NCBI RefSeq assembly: GCF_000230715.2
Contig: NC_019792.1
Coordinates: 1,736,001 to 1,800,000, forward strand
DNA: 64,000 nt
Direction: 5' to 3'
DNA from: Natronobacterium gregoryi SP2
GTDB lineage: Archaea; Halobacteriota; Halobacteria; Halobacteriales; Natrialbaceae
Shown here: positions 35,401-42,106 of the stretch, piece by piece
How positions within the stretch are numbered: the stretch's first letter is position 1
Layout: every line of letters begins with the position of its first letter
Translations under genes and position numbers: made by a program
The notes under the pieces: model-generated
What the model saw: only the letters and a program-made list of their open reading frames with translations
The model's database searches: none
Told to the model about the DNA's origin: nothing

Positions 35401-36699
35401 CTACTGGCCGGCGCGAGCGAGCAGTTTCTCGGTCTCTTCGGTCGCGCGTTCACGGACTGCCAACTCGTCCAGCGTTCGGACCTCGCGGTCGCGCATGAGC
35501 ACCTGTCCGTCACAAACCGTGTGGCGAACGTCGGCGGCGGCCGCGGCGTACGCGAGGTGGCTCACGAGGTCGTTTCGCGGCGTCAAGTGTGGCTTCTCGA
35601 GGTCGATCACCGCCAGATCCGCGGGCGCGCCAGCCTTGAGTCGGCCGGACTCGAAGCCGACGGCCTCCGCGCTCCCGTCGGTCATCATCTCGACGACCGC
35701 CCCTGCAGGGACGGCGCTTGCGTCGTCGGCTGCGAGTTTGCCGATCATCGCCGCGTCGCGGGCCTCGTCGAGCATCGAGAGATCGTTGTTCGAGGCCGCA
35801 CCGTCGGTGCCGATGCCGACGGTGATGCCAGCCTCGCGCATCCGTTCGACGGGAGCCATTCCACTGGCGAGTTTCATGTTCGAAGCCGGGCAGTGGATCA
35901 CGCCCGTGCCCGCCTCTGCGAGCAGACCGATCTCGCTTTCCTCGACGTGGACGCCGTGGGCGACGAAGTCTTCGGACTCGAGCATCCCTTTCTCGGCGGC
36001 GTAGGCAAGCGGTCGGACGCCGTGTTCCTCGACGATCGGCGTCACCTCGTCTTCGGTCTCGTTGGCGTGGTAGTGGATCGGGACGCCGATCTCGCGGGCC
36101 TGCGGGACGAACTCTTCTAAGTACTCGCCGTCGACGGTCGTCAGCGAGTGTGGCATAAAGGCCGACGAGATGCGGCCGTCTCCCATGCCGTCTATCTCTT
36201 CGGCGACCGAGAGTCCCTCGCGGGCGTCTTCCCGTGCTGCCTCGTCGTCTTTGGCGACCGAGATGACCCCGTGGCCGAGTCGGGCGCGCAGTCCTGCCTC
36301 CGCCACCACGTCGGCGATCGTCGGCACGAAGAAGTACATGTCCGCAAACGCCGTCGTTCCGGACTTGATCATCTCGAGGACGCCGAGTTCTGTCCCGGCG
36401 CGTACCGTCTCGGCCGTCAGTTCCGCCTCGACCGGCCAGATGTCCTCCTGCAGCCAGGCGTCCAGGGGCTTGTCGTCGGCGTGTCCCCGCAACAGCGTCA
36501 TTGCGACGTGGCAGTGGCCGTTGACGAACCCCGGAGTGACGAGCGACTCCGCGGCGTCGAGCGTCTCGTCGGCGTCGCCTGCGAGATCCGGCCCGATCTC
36601 GAGGATTTCGCCGCGGTCTTGGTCGATCAGCACGTCGGCTCGTTCGACGGTGAACTCGGGTGTCAACACCTGTCCGTCGGTGATCGCAAGCGTAACCAT
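35401..36699 (-). CDS. SAH / methylthioadenosine deaminase (amidohydrolase)
   Basis: A 432-residue amidohydrolase. Metal and catalytic motifs are visible: VTPGFVNGHCHVAMTLLRG (H-x-H), PIHYHANETEDE, VAHGVHVEESE, and GIGTDGAASNNDLSM (TD). The pattern is that of the MtaD/DadD group, which deaminates S-adenosylhomocysteine, methylthioadenosine or 5'-deoxyadenosine to inosine derivatives. Together with the nearby ahcY-type gene it could form the archaeal SAH to S-inosylhomocysteine route. ATG at 36699 begins the conserved MVTLAITDGQVL. It is immediately downstream of the FkbM methyltransferase gene, with a 25-bp gap. Confidence 0.93.
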   Translation of the reverse strand: MVTLAITDGQVLTPEFTVERADVLIDQDRGEILEIGPDLAGDADETLDAAESLVTPGFVNGHCHVAMTLLRGHADDKPLDAWLQEDIWPVEAELTAETVRAGTELGVLEMIKSGTTAFADMYFFVPTIADVVAEAGLRARLGHGVISVAKDDEAAREDAREGLSVAEEIDGMGDGRISSAFMPHSLTTVDGEYLEEFVPQAREIGVPIHYHANETEDEVTPIVEEHGVRPLAYAAEKGMLESEDFVAHGVHVEESEIGLLAEAGTGVIHCPASNMKLASGMAPVERMREAGITVGIGTDGAASNNDLSMLDEARDAAMIGKLAADDASAVPAGAVVEMMTDGSAEAVGFESGRLKAGAPADLAVIDLEKPHLTPRNDLVSHLAYAAAAADVRHTVCDGQVLMRDREVRTLDELAVRERATEETEKLLARAGQ

Positions 36700-36724
36700 G
36701 CCCCGGTGTTTCCACCGGGTGGCC

Positions 36725-37489
36725 TTATTCTTCTCTCTCTTGGCTGGGCTCACACCGCCAGAACCCGTCGCGCTCGTCGATGGCGTAATCGTGTGCTTCG
36801 AGTGTTGCCCGACTCTCCCCTGTGATGTCTCGCTTGAAGCCGTCCTCGTGGATCTCGATCAACAGCGTCGGTCGATAGCGCTCGATGACATCTCGAGCGC
36901 CCGTCAGTACCGCTGGCGCTGCACCCTCGGCGTCGATCTTGATCGCGTCCGGCGACGGCAGGTTGTTCTCGAGGACGAGCGAGTCCAGTCGTCGAACCGG
37001 ACTCGATCGGATCTCGGCGACCGACGCCCCCCATCTGCGAGCGCTCGCCCCGTCGAACGCCGACAGTTCGGGGTTGCTCGACCGAAAGAACGGCCGTTCT
37101 GCGTTCTCGTCGCCGACGCCACAGACCTGAACGTCGATCCGGGCTCCGAGGCCGTTCAGTCGAACGTTCGCCCGGAGCCGTTTTGCGCTCCTCGATGCGG
37201 GTTCGAACGCGACGACGCGCCGGTCCGGTTCGTCGCTCGTGAGCGCGAGCGCGTACACTCCGACGTTCGCGCCGACGTCGAAGACGACCGCGGACGGACC
37301 ACACGCGTCGTCCAGTTCTGCGAGCATCTCGTCGCTTCCGTGGCGGTTGACGGGTTCGTAACACCGAAACGCTCCCGCTGGCGTCCGGTTTCGCCTCGAG
37401 CGTCGCAGGTAGTCGTAGTTCAGTTCACGCAAACGATGGTAGACGATGTGAACGAAGCCGCGGGCGTCCTCGAGTGTGGCAGGGACCAT
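36725..37489 (-). CDS. FkbM-family SAM-dependent methyltransferase
   Basis: A 254-residue methyltransferase. Motif I is VVFDVGANVGVYAL, followed by VVAFEPASRSAKRLRANVRLNGL (motif II with the acidic E that binds ribose). The later region reads LPSPDAIKIDAEGAAPAVLTGARDVIERYRPTLLIEIHEDG, which is diagnostic of FkbM (KIDVEG-E--VL-G). FkbM enzymes O-methylate sugars or natural products; the target here is unknown. ATG at 37489 is the first plausible start. The gene lies upstream of the SAH deaminase, possibly in one operon, which fits because methyltransfer yields SAH. Confidence 0.9.
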   Translation of the reverse strand: MVPATLEDARGFVHIVYHRLRELNYDYLRRSRRNRTPAGAFRCYEPVNRHGSDEMLAELDDACGPSAVVFDVGANVGVYALALTSDEPDRRVVAFEPASRSAKRLRANVRLNGLGARIDVQVCGVGDENAERPFFRSSNPELSAFDGASARRWGASVAEIRSSPVRRLDSLVLENNLPSPDAIKIDAEGAAPAVLTGARDVIERYRPTLLIEIHEDGFKRDITGESRATLEAHDYAIDERDGFWRCEPSQEREE

Positions 37490-37839
37490 TCGTACGGCCT
37501 CACATGCTCTCCTGGCTGTTGTACGTTCGGCCGCCGACCGGTCGTCCAGGCCAGAGGTCCGTCTCGTGACAGTCTTCACCCGATGTGCTCGCCGACATCT
37601 CGATCCTGCTCGAGCGGACCGTCGACAGTGCTCGTCGACGCCGGAAACCGCCCGCAACCAGCCCAGGATGGCGTTTCGTACTGTCGACGCCCGAACGGTC
37701 GCTCTCTACAGGCGGAGCAGGCCGAGTGCCTCGGGGTCGATCGGAAGATCTCTGATCGTCCGTGATGACGGGAGACGAGGTTTCTCGAACCACTTGACTC
37801 CGATCGATTTACCTGGATCGAGGCGCTAATGCCCCTTCC
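37490..37839. other. Intergenic region with no supported gene
   Basis: About 350 bp between the FkbM gene and the mobile locus. Open frames exist but are arginine/serine-rich and look like shadows. No TATA box, hairpin or RNA gene stands out beyond the presumed promoter of the FkbM gene. Confidence 0.4.
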
Positions 37840-37883
37840 TCAGCGAGCGCCGAAGGCGCGAGCAGGGAGGGGATACAGCGTCC

Positions 37884-37930
37884 CCAGAAATCTTTGATTT
37901 CTGGTGTGCGAACGAGACGCTTCGCGTCTC
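37884..37930 (+). repeat. Hairpins at the left end of the TnpB element
   Basis: Two perfect short stem-loops: CCAGAAATC-TTT-GATTTCTGG (37884-37904) and GAGACGC-TTC-GCGTCTC (37914-37930). A third, GTATCTAC-TTC-GTAGATAC, lies at about 38004-38022 just before the DUF2080 start. Such subterminal hairpins are typical of IS200/IS605-type ends. Confidence 0.85.
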
Positions 37931-38026
37931 GTCAACGCCGCACGAGTTTCTTGCACTTTTCTACAGCAGGCCCGCAGGCCCACGCTATCGGCAGATTGAT
38001 GAGTATCTACTTCGTAGATACACTCA

Positions 38027-38176
38027 ATGGATCGATACGAGGTCGAAGGGCACGAAGTCCTCAAAGCCGAAGTCAAACCGACCGGAAACGGTGCGCACAT
38101 CTACGTCCCGAAAGCGTGGACTGGCGCAACTGTCAAAGTCGTCCGTGTCACCGATCCAACCGACGAAGACGAGTAG
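38027..38176 (+). CDS. DUF2080 transposase-associated protein
   Basis: A complete 49-residue gene starting MDRYEVEGHEVLKAEV and ending VTDPTDEDE. In haloarchaea a DUF2080 protein is typically encoded directly before an IS1341-type tnpB, and here the tnpB start codon follows 3 bp after the stop. The motif NGAHIYVPKAWTGATVKVVRV looks like an AbrB/SpoVT-type swapped-hairpin fold, which could bind DNA or regulate the element; that is inference. The gene is intact even though tnpB is destroyed. Confidence 0.85.
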   Translation: MDRYEVEGHEVLKAEVKPTGNGAHIYVPKAWTGATVKVVRVTDPTDEDE

Positions 38177-38179
38177 ACT

Positions 38180-38217
38180 ATGCGCTACAACTACAGGTAT
38201 CGGCTCAACCCAACTGA
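38180..38217 (+). pseudogene. 5' remnant of tnpB (13 codons)
   Basis: After the DUF2080 stop the frame reads MRYNYRYRLNPTD, the conserved N-terminus of haloarchaeal IS1341-type TnpB. It is cut by IS630-type copy 1. Joining across that IS gives GAT-ATC-AGA-ATC-GAA-AGA-TTC-TGA, so the protein already ended out of frame before the insertion; the roughly 400-codon middle was missing earlier. Confidence 0.75.
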
Positions 38218-38220
38218 TAC

Positions 38221-38721
38221 TCAAGGACATAAGTACGTAAAGACATTCGGCGGTTCGATGTCGTCAAGCGCGGTCAGTGCAGCCTCTTGAAGTTCATCCA
38301 GTGTGTTGAACAAGCGGTTGCCGAGTGCTTGATTGAGTCGTCGCCAGCACTCTTCCACGGGGTTCAGCTCTGGTGAACCCCGTGGAAGGTAACACAGTTC
38401 GATCGGAGTTCCTTCGGCGAATGCCTGCACCTTGTTCGCCGTAAAATAGGAGGCATTATCTAAGACAACGCAGATTTTCTCGCCGAACTCGGTTTGGAGA
38501 GCGTCGAGCAACCGGATTGTGGTGTCGCTGTTGAAATTCTCCTCACACGGGAGAAAGAACGTCTCGCCGCTATTGCTGACTGCCCCGAGGAGTTTGATGC
38601 TGTCCCACGCGCCCGTCACCGGGAGTGACGGGCGCTCCCCTTCTGGAAACCACGCGTAGATCAGCGTCGAGAGAACCTGTCGCGTCTGATCGATGGTCAG
38701 GATCGTGTATTCATCGTCCAA
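38221..38721 (-). CDS. IS630 transposase, second frame (DDE domain)
   Basis: The catalytic half of the transposase. Visible parts are YTILTIDQTRQVLS (first Asp region), ICVVLDNASYFTANKV (second Asp), and YLPRGSPELNPVEECWRRLNQ (third acidic residue, Glu), the DDE signature of IS630/Tc1-type enzymes. It has no natural start: the first possible start is a TTG. It is expressed probably by a -1 ribosomal frameshift from the upstream frame on a run of seven A (38732-38738 on the reverse strand). It ends at the edge of the element. Intact DDE suggests possible activity. Confidence 0.85.
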   Translation of the reverse strand: MDDEYTILTIDQTRQVLSTLIYAWFPEGERPSLPVTGAWDSIKLLGAVSNSGETFFLPCEENFNSDTTIRLLDALQTEFGEKICVVLDNASYFTANKVQAFAEGTPIELCYLPRGSPELNPVEECWRRLNQALGNRLFNTLDELQEAALTALDDIEPPNVFTYLCP

Positions 38722-39242
38722 GTTGTCGCGCTTTTTTTGAACCCTTCTTCCCAGGCCTCTTGGGCTCGTTCGTCGGACTTGTGGAACTCCGGCCGGGCTG
38801 TCTTCCAGGACAGCCCGGCCTCGGACATCAGTCGTCGGACGTGACGTTCGCAGTACTCAACACCGAATTCTTCGGAGAGATAGTGACGCGCTAGTGAAAC
38901 AGACCACGCGGGCGCGTTGTATCCAACGTCTTCGGGAGACTCGTGAAGTACCTCAACAAACTGCTCGTGCTCGTCGTCAGAGAGTTCGGATGGTCTGCCC
39001 TCTCGTGGTTTGTCGTAGACGACCTCCTCGAACGGCTCGTCGGCGAGCCGTTCGAGTCGATTGAACCATTTCGAGGCCCAACTGCTGGAAAATCCATAGA
39101 GTGCGGCGGCTTCTGCTTGCGTTAGATCTTCTATCTCTTTGTAGGTGATCGCGGCCATGAGCCGCTTTGTTGCATCGGCATCATCGACCTCCGCCAAGAT
39201 CTGGCGGAGGTCTTCGACAGAGACGTTCTCCAACGTCGCCAT
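38697..39242 (-). CDS. IS630 transposase, first frame (HTH domain)
   Basis: About 181 residues with a helix-turn-helix pair: LTQAEAAALYGFSSSWASKWFNRLERL and a second winged region with DEHEQFVEVLHESPEDVGYNAPAWSVSLARHYLSEEFGVEYCERHVRRLMSEAGLSWKTARP. This is the DNA-binding half of an IS630 transposase. After EEGFKK the frame ends as SATTWTMNTRS. In the -1 frame the reading continues KKKRDNLDDEYTILTID, so a slippery A7 joins both halves. ATG at 39242 (MATLENVSVED) is preferred over 39257. Confidence 0.85.
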   Translation of the reverse strand: MATLENVSVEDLRQILAEVDDADATKRLMAAITYKEIEDLTQAEAAALYGFSSSWASKWFNRLERLADEPFEEVVYDKPREGRPSELSDDEHEQFVEVLHESPEDVGYNAPAWSVSLARHYLSEEFGVEYCERHVRRLMSEAGLSWKTARPEFHKSDERAQEAWEEGFKKSATTWTMNTRS

Positions 39243-39288
39243 ACTATTCCCCCGCATCTAGAGATACATGAAGTTTTATCCATCAGTA

Positions 39289-39456
39289 TCAGAATCGAAA
39301 GATTCTGATGGGCTGCGAAAATCGGCAGACGATTTTCGAACGCCTGCGGAGACTGCGCTCCCTACGGGAACCGATTCGGTTCCTGCAAAGCGCGTCGTGG
39401 AAACAGGAAGCCCCATCTGCTCACGGGCGCGAAGCGCCCGTTCGCATGGTCCGTGA
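39289..39456 (+). pseudogene. 3' remnant of tnpB with overlapping hairpins
   Basis: The frame reads RTPAETALPTGTDSVPAKRVVETGSP near its end, the characteristic C-terminal tail of haloarchaeal IS1341-type TnpB, and stops at 39456. The same DNA holds perfect stem-loops: CAGAATC-GAAA-GATTCTG (39290-39307), CGAAAATCG ... CGATTTTCG (39316-39338) and CGGGCGC-GAA-GCGCCCG (39424-39440). In TnpB systems the guide (omega) RNA overlaps this 3' end, so the hairpins may be its remnant. Confidence 0.7.
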
Positions 39457-39463
39457 GACCTTA

Positions 39464-40615
39464 ATGATCAAGATAACTTTTGCAAATATGGACTGAGGAA
39501 CTGGTCGATCCAAGACTTGGCGAATCCAAGTCGATCGGTGAGGGTGTTGAAGAGGCGGCGAGCGAGAGTGCGGAACGCGCTCTCGCTCGCCACGACGATT
39601 GGTGAAGCATTTCGTTTGAGCACTTTCCAGACCTGCTCGATTGTATTGAGATGCGGTGAACCGACCGGAAGAAAGACGAGATCGATACCGAGTTGATGTG
39701 CGCGCTTGCGCGTGTGCTCACAGATGTGAGACGAGAAGTTGTCCAAGACGAGCAGAATCCGCGTTCCCGGATTCTGCTCGCGGACCTCCTCCAATAGGGC
39801 ACAGATGTTCTCTTTCGATTGATCTTCAGGAAAGGTCAGGACACTTTCGCCGTTGAGCGTATAGCACCCGACCGCTGGTTCGTCAAGCTTCACCAGCGGT
39901 CGTTCGAGTGTCGGATCATCGACGTACCACAGTCGATGCGAATTGTCGTATGGTTGCGGATGAGAAGCGTCACAAAAACCGACGATAGTTCCTCCATCTG
40001 TACAGATATCGTCGTCGAGAACCCAGCCTTCGTCCTCATCCTCGGGACGCTTGTTATGTGCTGTCTCTGTTTCCTCGTCGAACGCGTCTGCGACGCGTTC
40101 TTCGAGGATTTCATCTGCATTTTCTGGCCGTGAGGGACGTTTTGGACGTGGTTTAGCGTAAGACAGTCCGAGATTCCGGAGGAATCGACCGAGATAATCC
40201 GGATGGTACTCAACATCGAACTCTGCGTCCAAGAGCTGGTGAACTTCCTGTGCTTTCCAGGGCTGTCCCTCCCGGAGAAGTTCTAGAAGACACTCTTGTT
40301 CCTCGTCACCGAGCTTCGGGGGCCTTCCGCCCCCGAAGTTCGGTGTCAACTGACCCAGCCCGCCATCGTTCCATCGACGTGCCCAGCGACTTCCAGTCGA
40401 CGCAGATTTCCCAACGTCGTCGGCTGCTTCTTCGTACGTTGCACCCTTGTAGAGACGTTTGACAAAGGTGAGCCGCTTGACGACCTTTGGATCGTCTGCT
40501 TCGTCCAGCAGACGATCCAACTCCTCCTCGCTCAGATGACGAACGAGCTCGCCCCGCCGGTCTCCTCCCATTACCCCGTTCGTCTTAGCCCACGCCCAAA
40601 ACTTCTGTCACTCAT
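39464..40615 (-). mobile_element. IS630-family insertion sequence, copy 2 (1152 bp)
   Basis: Flanked by TA at 39462-39463 and 40616-40617. Inward ends are imperfect inverted repeats: ATGATCAAGATAACTTTTG at the left and ATGAGTGACAGAAGTTTTG at the right, about 13 of the first 21 positions identical. It carries one intact 367-residue transposase. It belongs to a different IS630 subgroup from copy 1. Confidence 0.88.
39468..40571 (-). CDS. IS630-family transposase (single frame)
   Basis: A 367-residue transposase with an N-terminal helix-turn-helix (KGATYEEAADDVGKSASTGSRWARRW), a second wing (NFGGGRPPKLGDEEQECLLELLREGQPWKAQEVHQLL), a linker and the DDE domain: EGWVLDDDICTDGGTIVGFCD (probable first Asp), ILLVLDNFSSHICEHT (second Asp) and LPVGSPHLNTIEQVWKVLKRN (Glu). 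Length and motifs are complete, and the gene is uninterrupted, so the element may be active. Cysteines and the long charged linker (about residues 150-190) set it apart from copy 1. Confidence 0.92.
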   Translation of the reverse strand: MGGDRRGELVRHLSEEELDRLLDEADDPKVVKRLTFVKRLYKGATYEEAADDVGKSASTGSRWARRWNDGGLGQLTPNFGGGRPPKLGDEEQECLLELLREGQPWKAQEVHQLLDAEFDVEYHPDYLGRFLRNLGLSYAKPRPKRPSRPENADEILEERVADAFDEETETAHNKRPEDEDEGWVLDDDICTDGGTIVGFCDASHPQPYDNSHRLWYVDDPTLERPLVKLDEPAVGCYTLNGESVLTFPEDQSKENICALLEEVREQNPGTRILLVLDNFSSHICEHTRKRAHQLGIDLVFLPVGSPHLNTIEQVWKVLKRNASPIVVASESAFRTLARRLFNTLTDRLGFAKSWIDQFLSPYLQKLS

Positions 40616-40807
40616 TACGGTCTCACGCTACCCTCAAGGAGCGAGCGGCGCAAGCCGCGAGCGAGTAGGGTGGGGAGGAAGTCACGAATTCAGTGGAGAT
40701 CCACGAATTTCGGCCCCGTAACTCAGTCGGAGACGCAAGCAGTGACGACTCCTACGTGCTGACGATAGCCGGCGGATTTATCCCACGCATTTGCGTAGAG
40801 TTGGCAC

Positions 40808-41950
40808 ATGAACGGTGGCGGCAACGGAACGGGAGACGATCACGACGAGGATTCCGACGGCTCGGGGGAGGACTCCGAAGGGGGGTTCGTGTTCGGACCC
40901 GAGCGCCATCCGGTCGCGGACGACGAGCCGGACGAGCGCAGCGAACGGGAGTCCGAGCCGACGTCGACTCTCGATGGAGAGGCCGATCCGGAGTCGAAAC
41001 GACGAGCGGACGACGATACCGAACGGGAACCCCAGATCAGTATCAATCTGCCGGACGAAGACGAAAGCGAAGGTGAGGACAGGGAGTCGGCGACGGATTC
41101 GCCGTCTGCCGACCCAGAACCGGCCGACGACGATCCCAGTGAGGGGCCGGGGCCGAGTCCGAACGCCGTCCGGAACTGGTCGCTTCTCGCGTTCGTGCTC
41201 GCGCTCTCGTCGTTTGTCACCGCGGGAATCACGTACGCTACCCACGACGACCTCGCCCCGGTCGTCGGCGCTGCCACACTCGGCGTCGTCTTTGCGGCGC
41301 TCGCCGTCACCGCCCCGATCGACAACATCACCATCCTCGAGACGCTGTCGGCGGGCTGGCTCGAGCACCGTCGCCCGGTCTGGTTCTCGATCGGGTTGTT
41401 CGCGTTCGGGATGGGCATCGGCGTCGTCCTCGTTGCCGCCGGCGTCGACCTGTCGGTACTGTTTCTCGAACTGCTCGAGCAACAGTACCCGGATCTCGCG
41501 GAAGACGGTGAAATCGGGACGACGGCCTCGTTCTACCTCGAGAACAACTCACAGGCGTTTTTCGTCACGATCGCCGGAGCGCTTTCCGTCGGCCTGGTAA
41601 CCGCGTTCGCGATGCTGTTCAACGGAGTCGTCGTCGGGAACGTCGGTGCCATCATGGGAAGTACTATCGGGGTCGACTACGTCGTCGCGGGACTGACGCC
41701 ACACGGTATCTTCGAACTTCCGGCACTGTTTATCGCCGCTGGCGTCGGCTTCCGACTGCTCTACCGGTTTGGCGAACGCGTCTTCGGCAAACGAGCGGTG
41801 TTCCTCACGAAACCGTACGTCTACCGGACCGTCGCGTTCGTCGTCTTCGGCTGGCTCCTGCTCGCTCTCGCCGCGTTCGTCGAGGCCTACGTCACGCCGG
41901 AACTGCTCGGGTTACTGTTCCCCGAAATCGTCGAGGCGGCGGGAGCATAA
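40808..41950 (+). CDS. SpoIIM-like (stage II sporulation protein M / DUF95) membrane protein
   Basis: A 380-residue protein. Residues 1-120 are a low-complexity acidic cytoplasmic region. The rest has about seven helices with the SpoIIM/DUF95 signature: YLENNSQAFFVTIAGALSVGLVTAFAMLFNGVVVGNVG, then GLTPHGIFELPALFIAAGVGFRLLYR. The archaeal family's function is unknown; in bacteria SpoIIM is part of an engulfment complex. The acidic N-terminus is unusually long. ATG at 40808 is the first start after the mobile locus, only about 120 bp from its right end. Confidence 0.9.
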   Translation: MNGGGNGTGDDHDEDSDGSGEDSEGGFVFGPERHPVADDEPDERSERESEPTSTLDGEADPESKRRADDDTEREPQISINLPDEDESEGEDRESATDSPSADPEPADDDPSEGPGPSPNAVRNWSLLAFVLALSSFVTAGITYATHDDLAPVVGAATLGVVFAALAVTAPIDNITILETLSAGWLEHRRPVWFSIGLFAFGMGIGVVLVAAGVDLSVLFLELLEQQYPDLAEDGEIGTTASFYLENNSQAFFVTIAGALSVGLVTAFAMLFNGVVVGNVGAIMGSTIGVDYVVAGLTPHGIFELPALFIAAGVGFRLLYRFGERVFGKRAVFLTKPYVYRTVAFVVFGWLLLALAAFVEAYVTPELLGLLFPEIVEAAGA

Positions 41951-42106
41951 CCGCCATCTCCCTAACCGAGATGTCCTCGGTTTTGGTTACTGGCTGTGCA
42001 CTCGAGACTGCTTTTGATCCATAACTGCGATCGTGGACAAATACCGATGTGTTAGTAGCAAACCGCTTGAAACAGGGGGGCGTAGTAAGGGACGAGTGAT
42101 CAGTAC

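Larger units (their letters stand above)
38220..39286 (-). mobile_element. IS630-family insertion sequence, copy 1 (1067 bp)
   Basis: Boundaries are inferred from TA at 38218-38219 and 39287-39288 and imperfect terminal repeats: CTCAAGGACATAAG at the left and CTGATGGATAAAAC read inward from the right. Contains two overlapping transposase frames joined by a likely -1 frameshift. Inserted after tnpB codon 13. Confidence 0.8.
39453..40626 (+). ncRNA. Interrupted omega-RNA-like stem, split by IS630-type copy 2
   Basis: GTGAGACC (39453-39460) and GGTCTCAC (40619-40626) are perfect reverse complements. With the 1152-bp IS and one TA removed, they become adjacent around a TTAC loop. The following sequence (GCGGC-GCAA-GCCGC at 40645-40658, then GGGTGGGGAGGAAG) looks like the conserved 3' end of a TnpB element. 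The RNA nature is inferred from analogy, not shown. Confidence 0.4.
37840..40700. mobile_element. Composite locus: gutted TnpB element carrying two IS630-type insertions
   Basis: The original element includes a left end with hairpins, a DUF2080 gene, 13 codons of tnpB, the tnpB 3' tail and a hairpin-rich right end, all on the plus strand. IS630-type copy 1 (38220-39286) sits after tnpB codon 13 and copy 2 (39464-40615) in the right-end hairpin. Removing both and one TA each reconnects the original sequence. The element ends near 37840 and 40690 are approximate. Confidence 0.75.
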
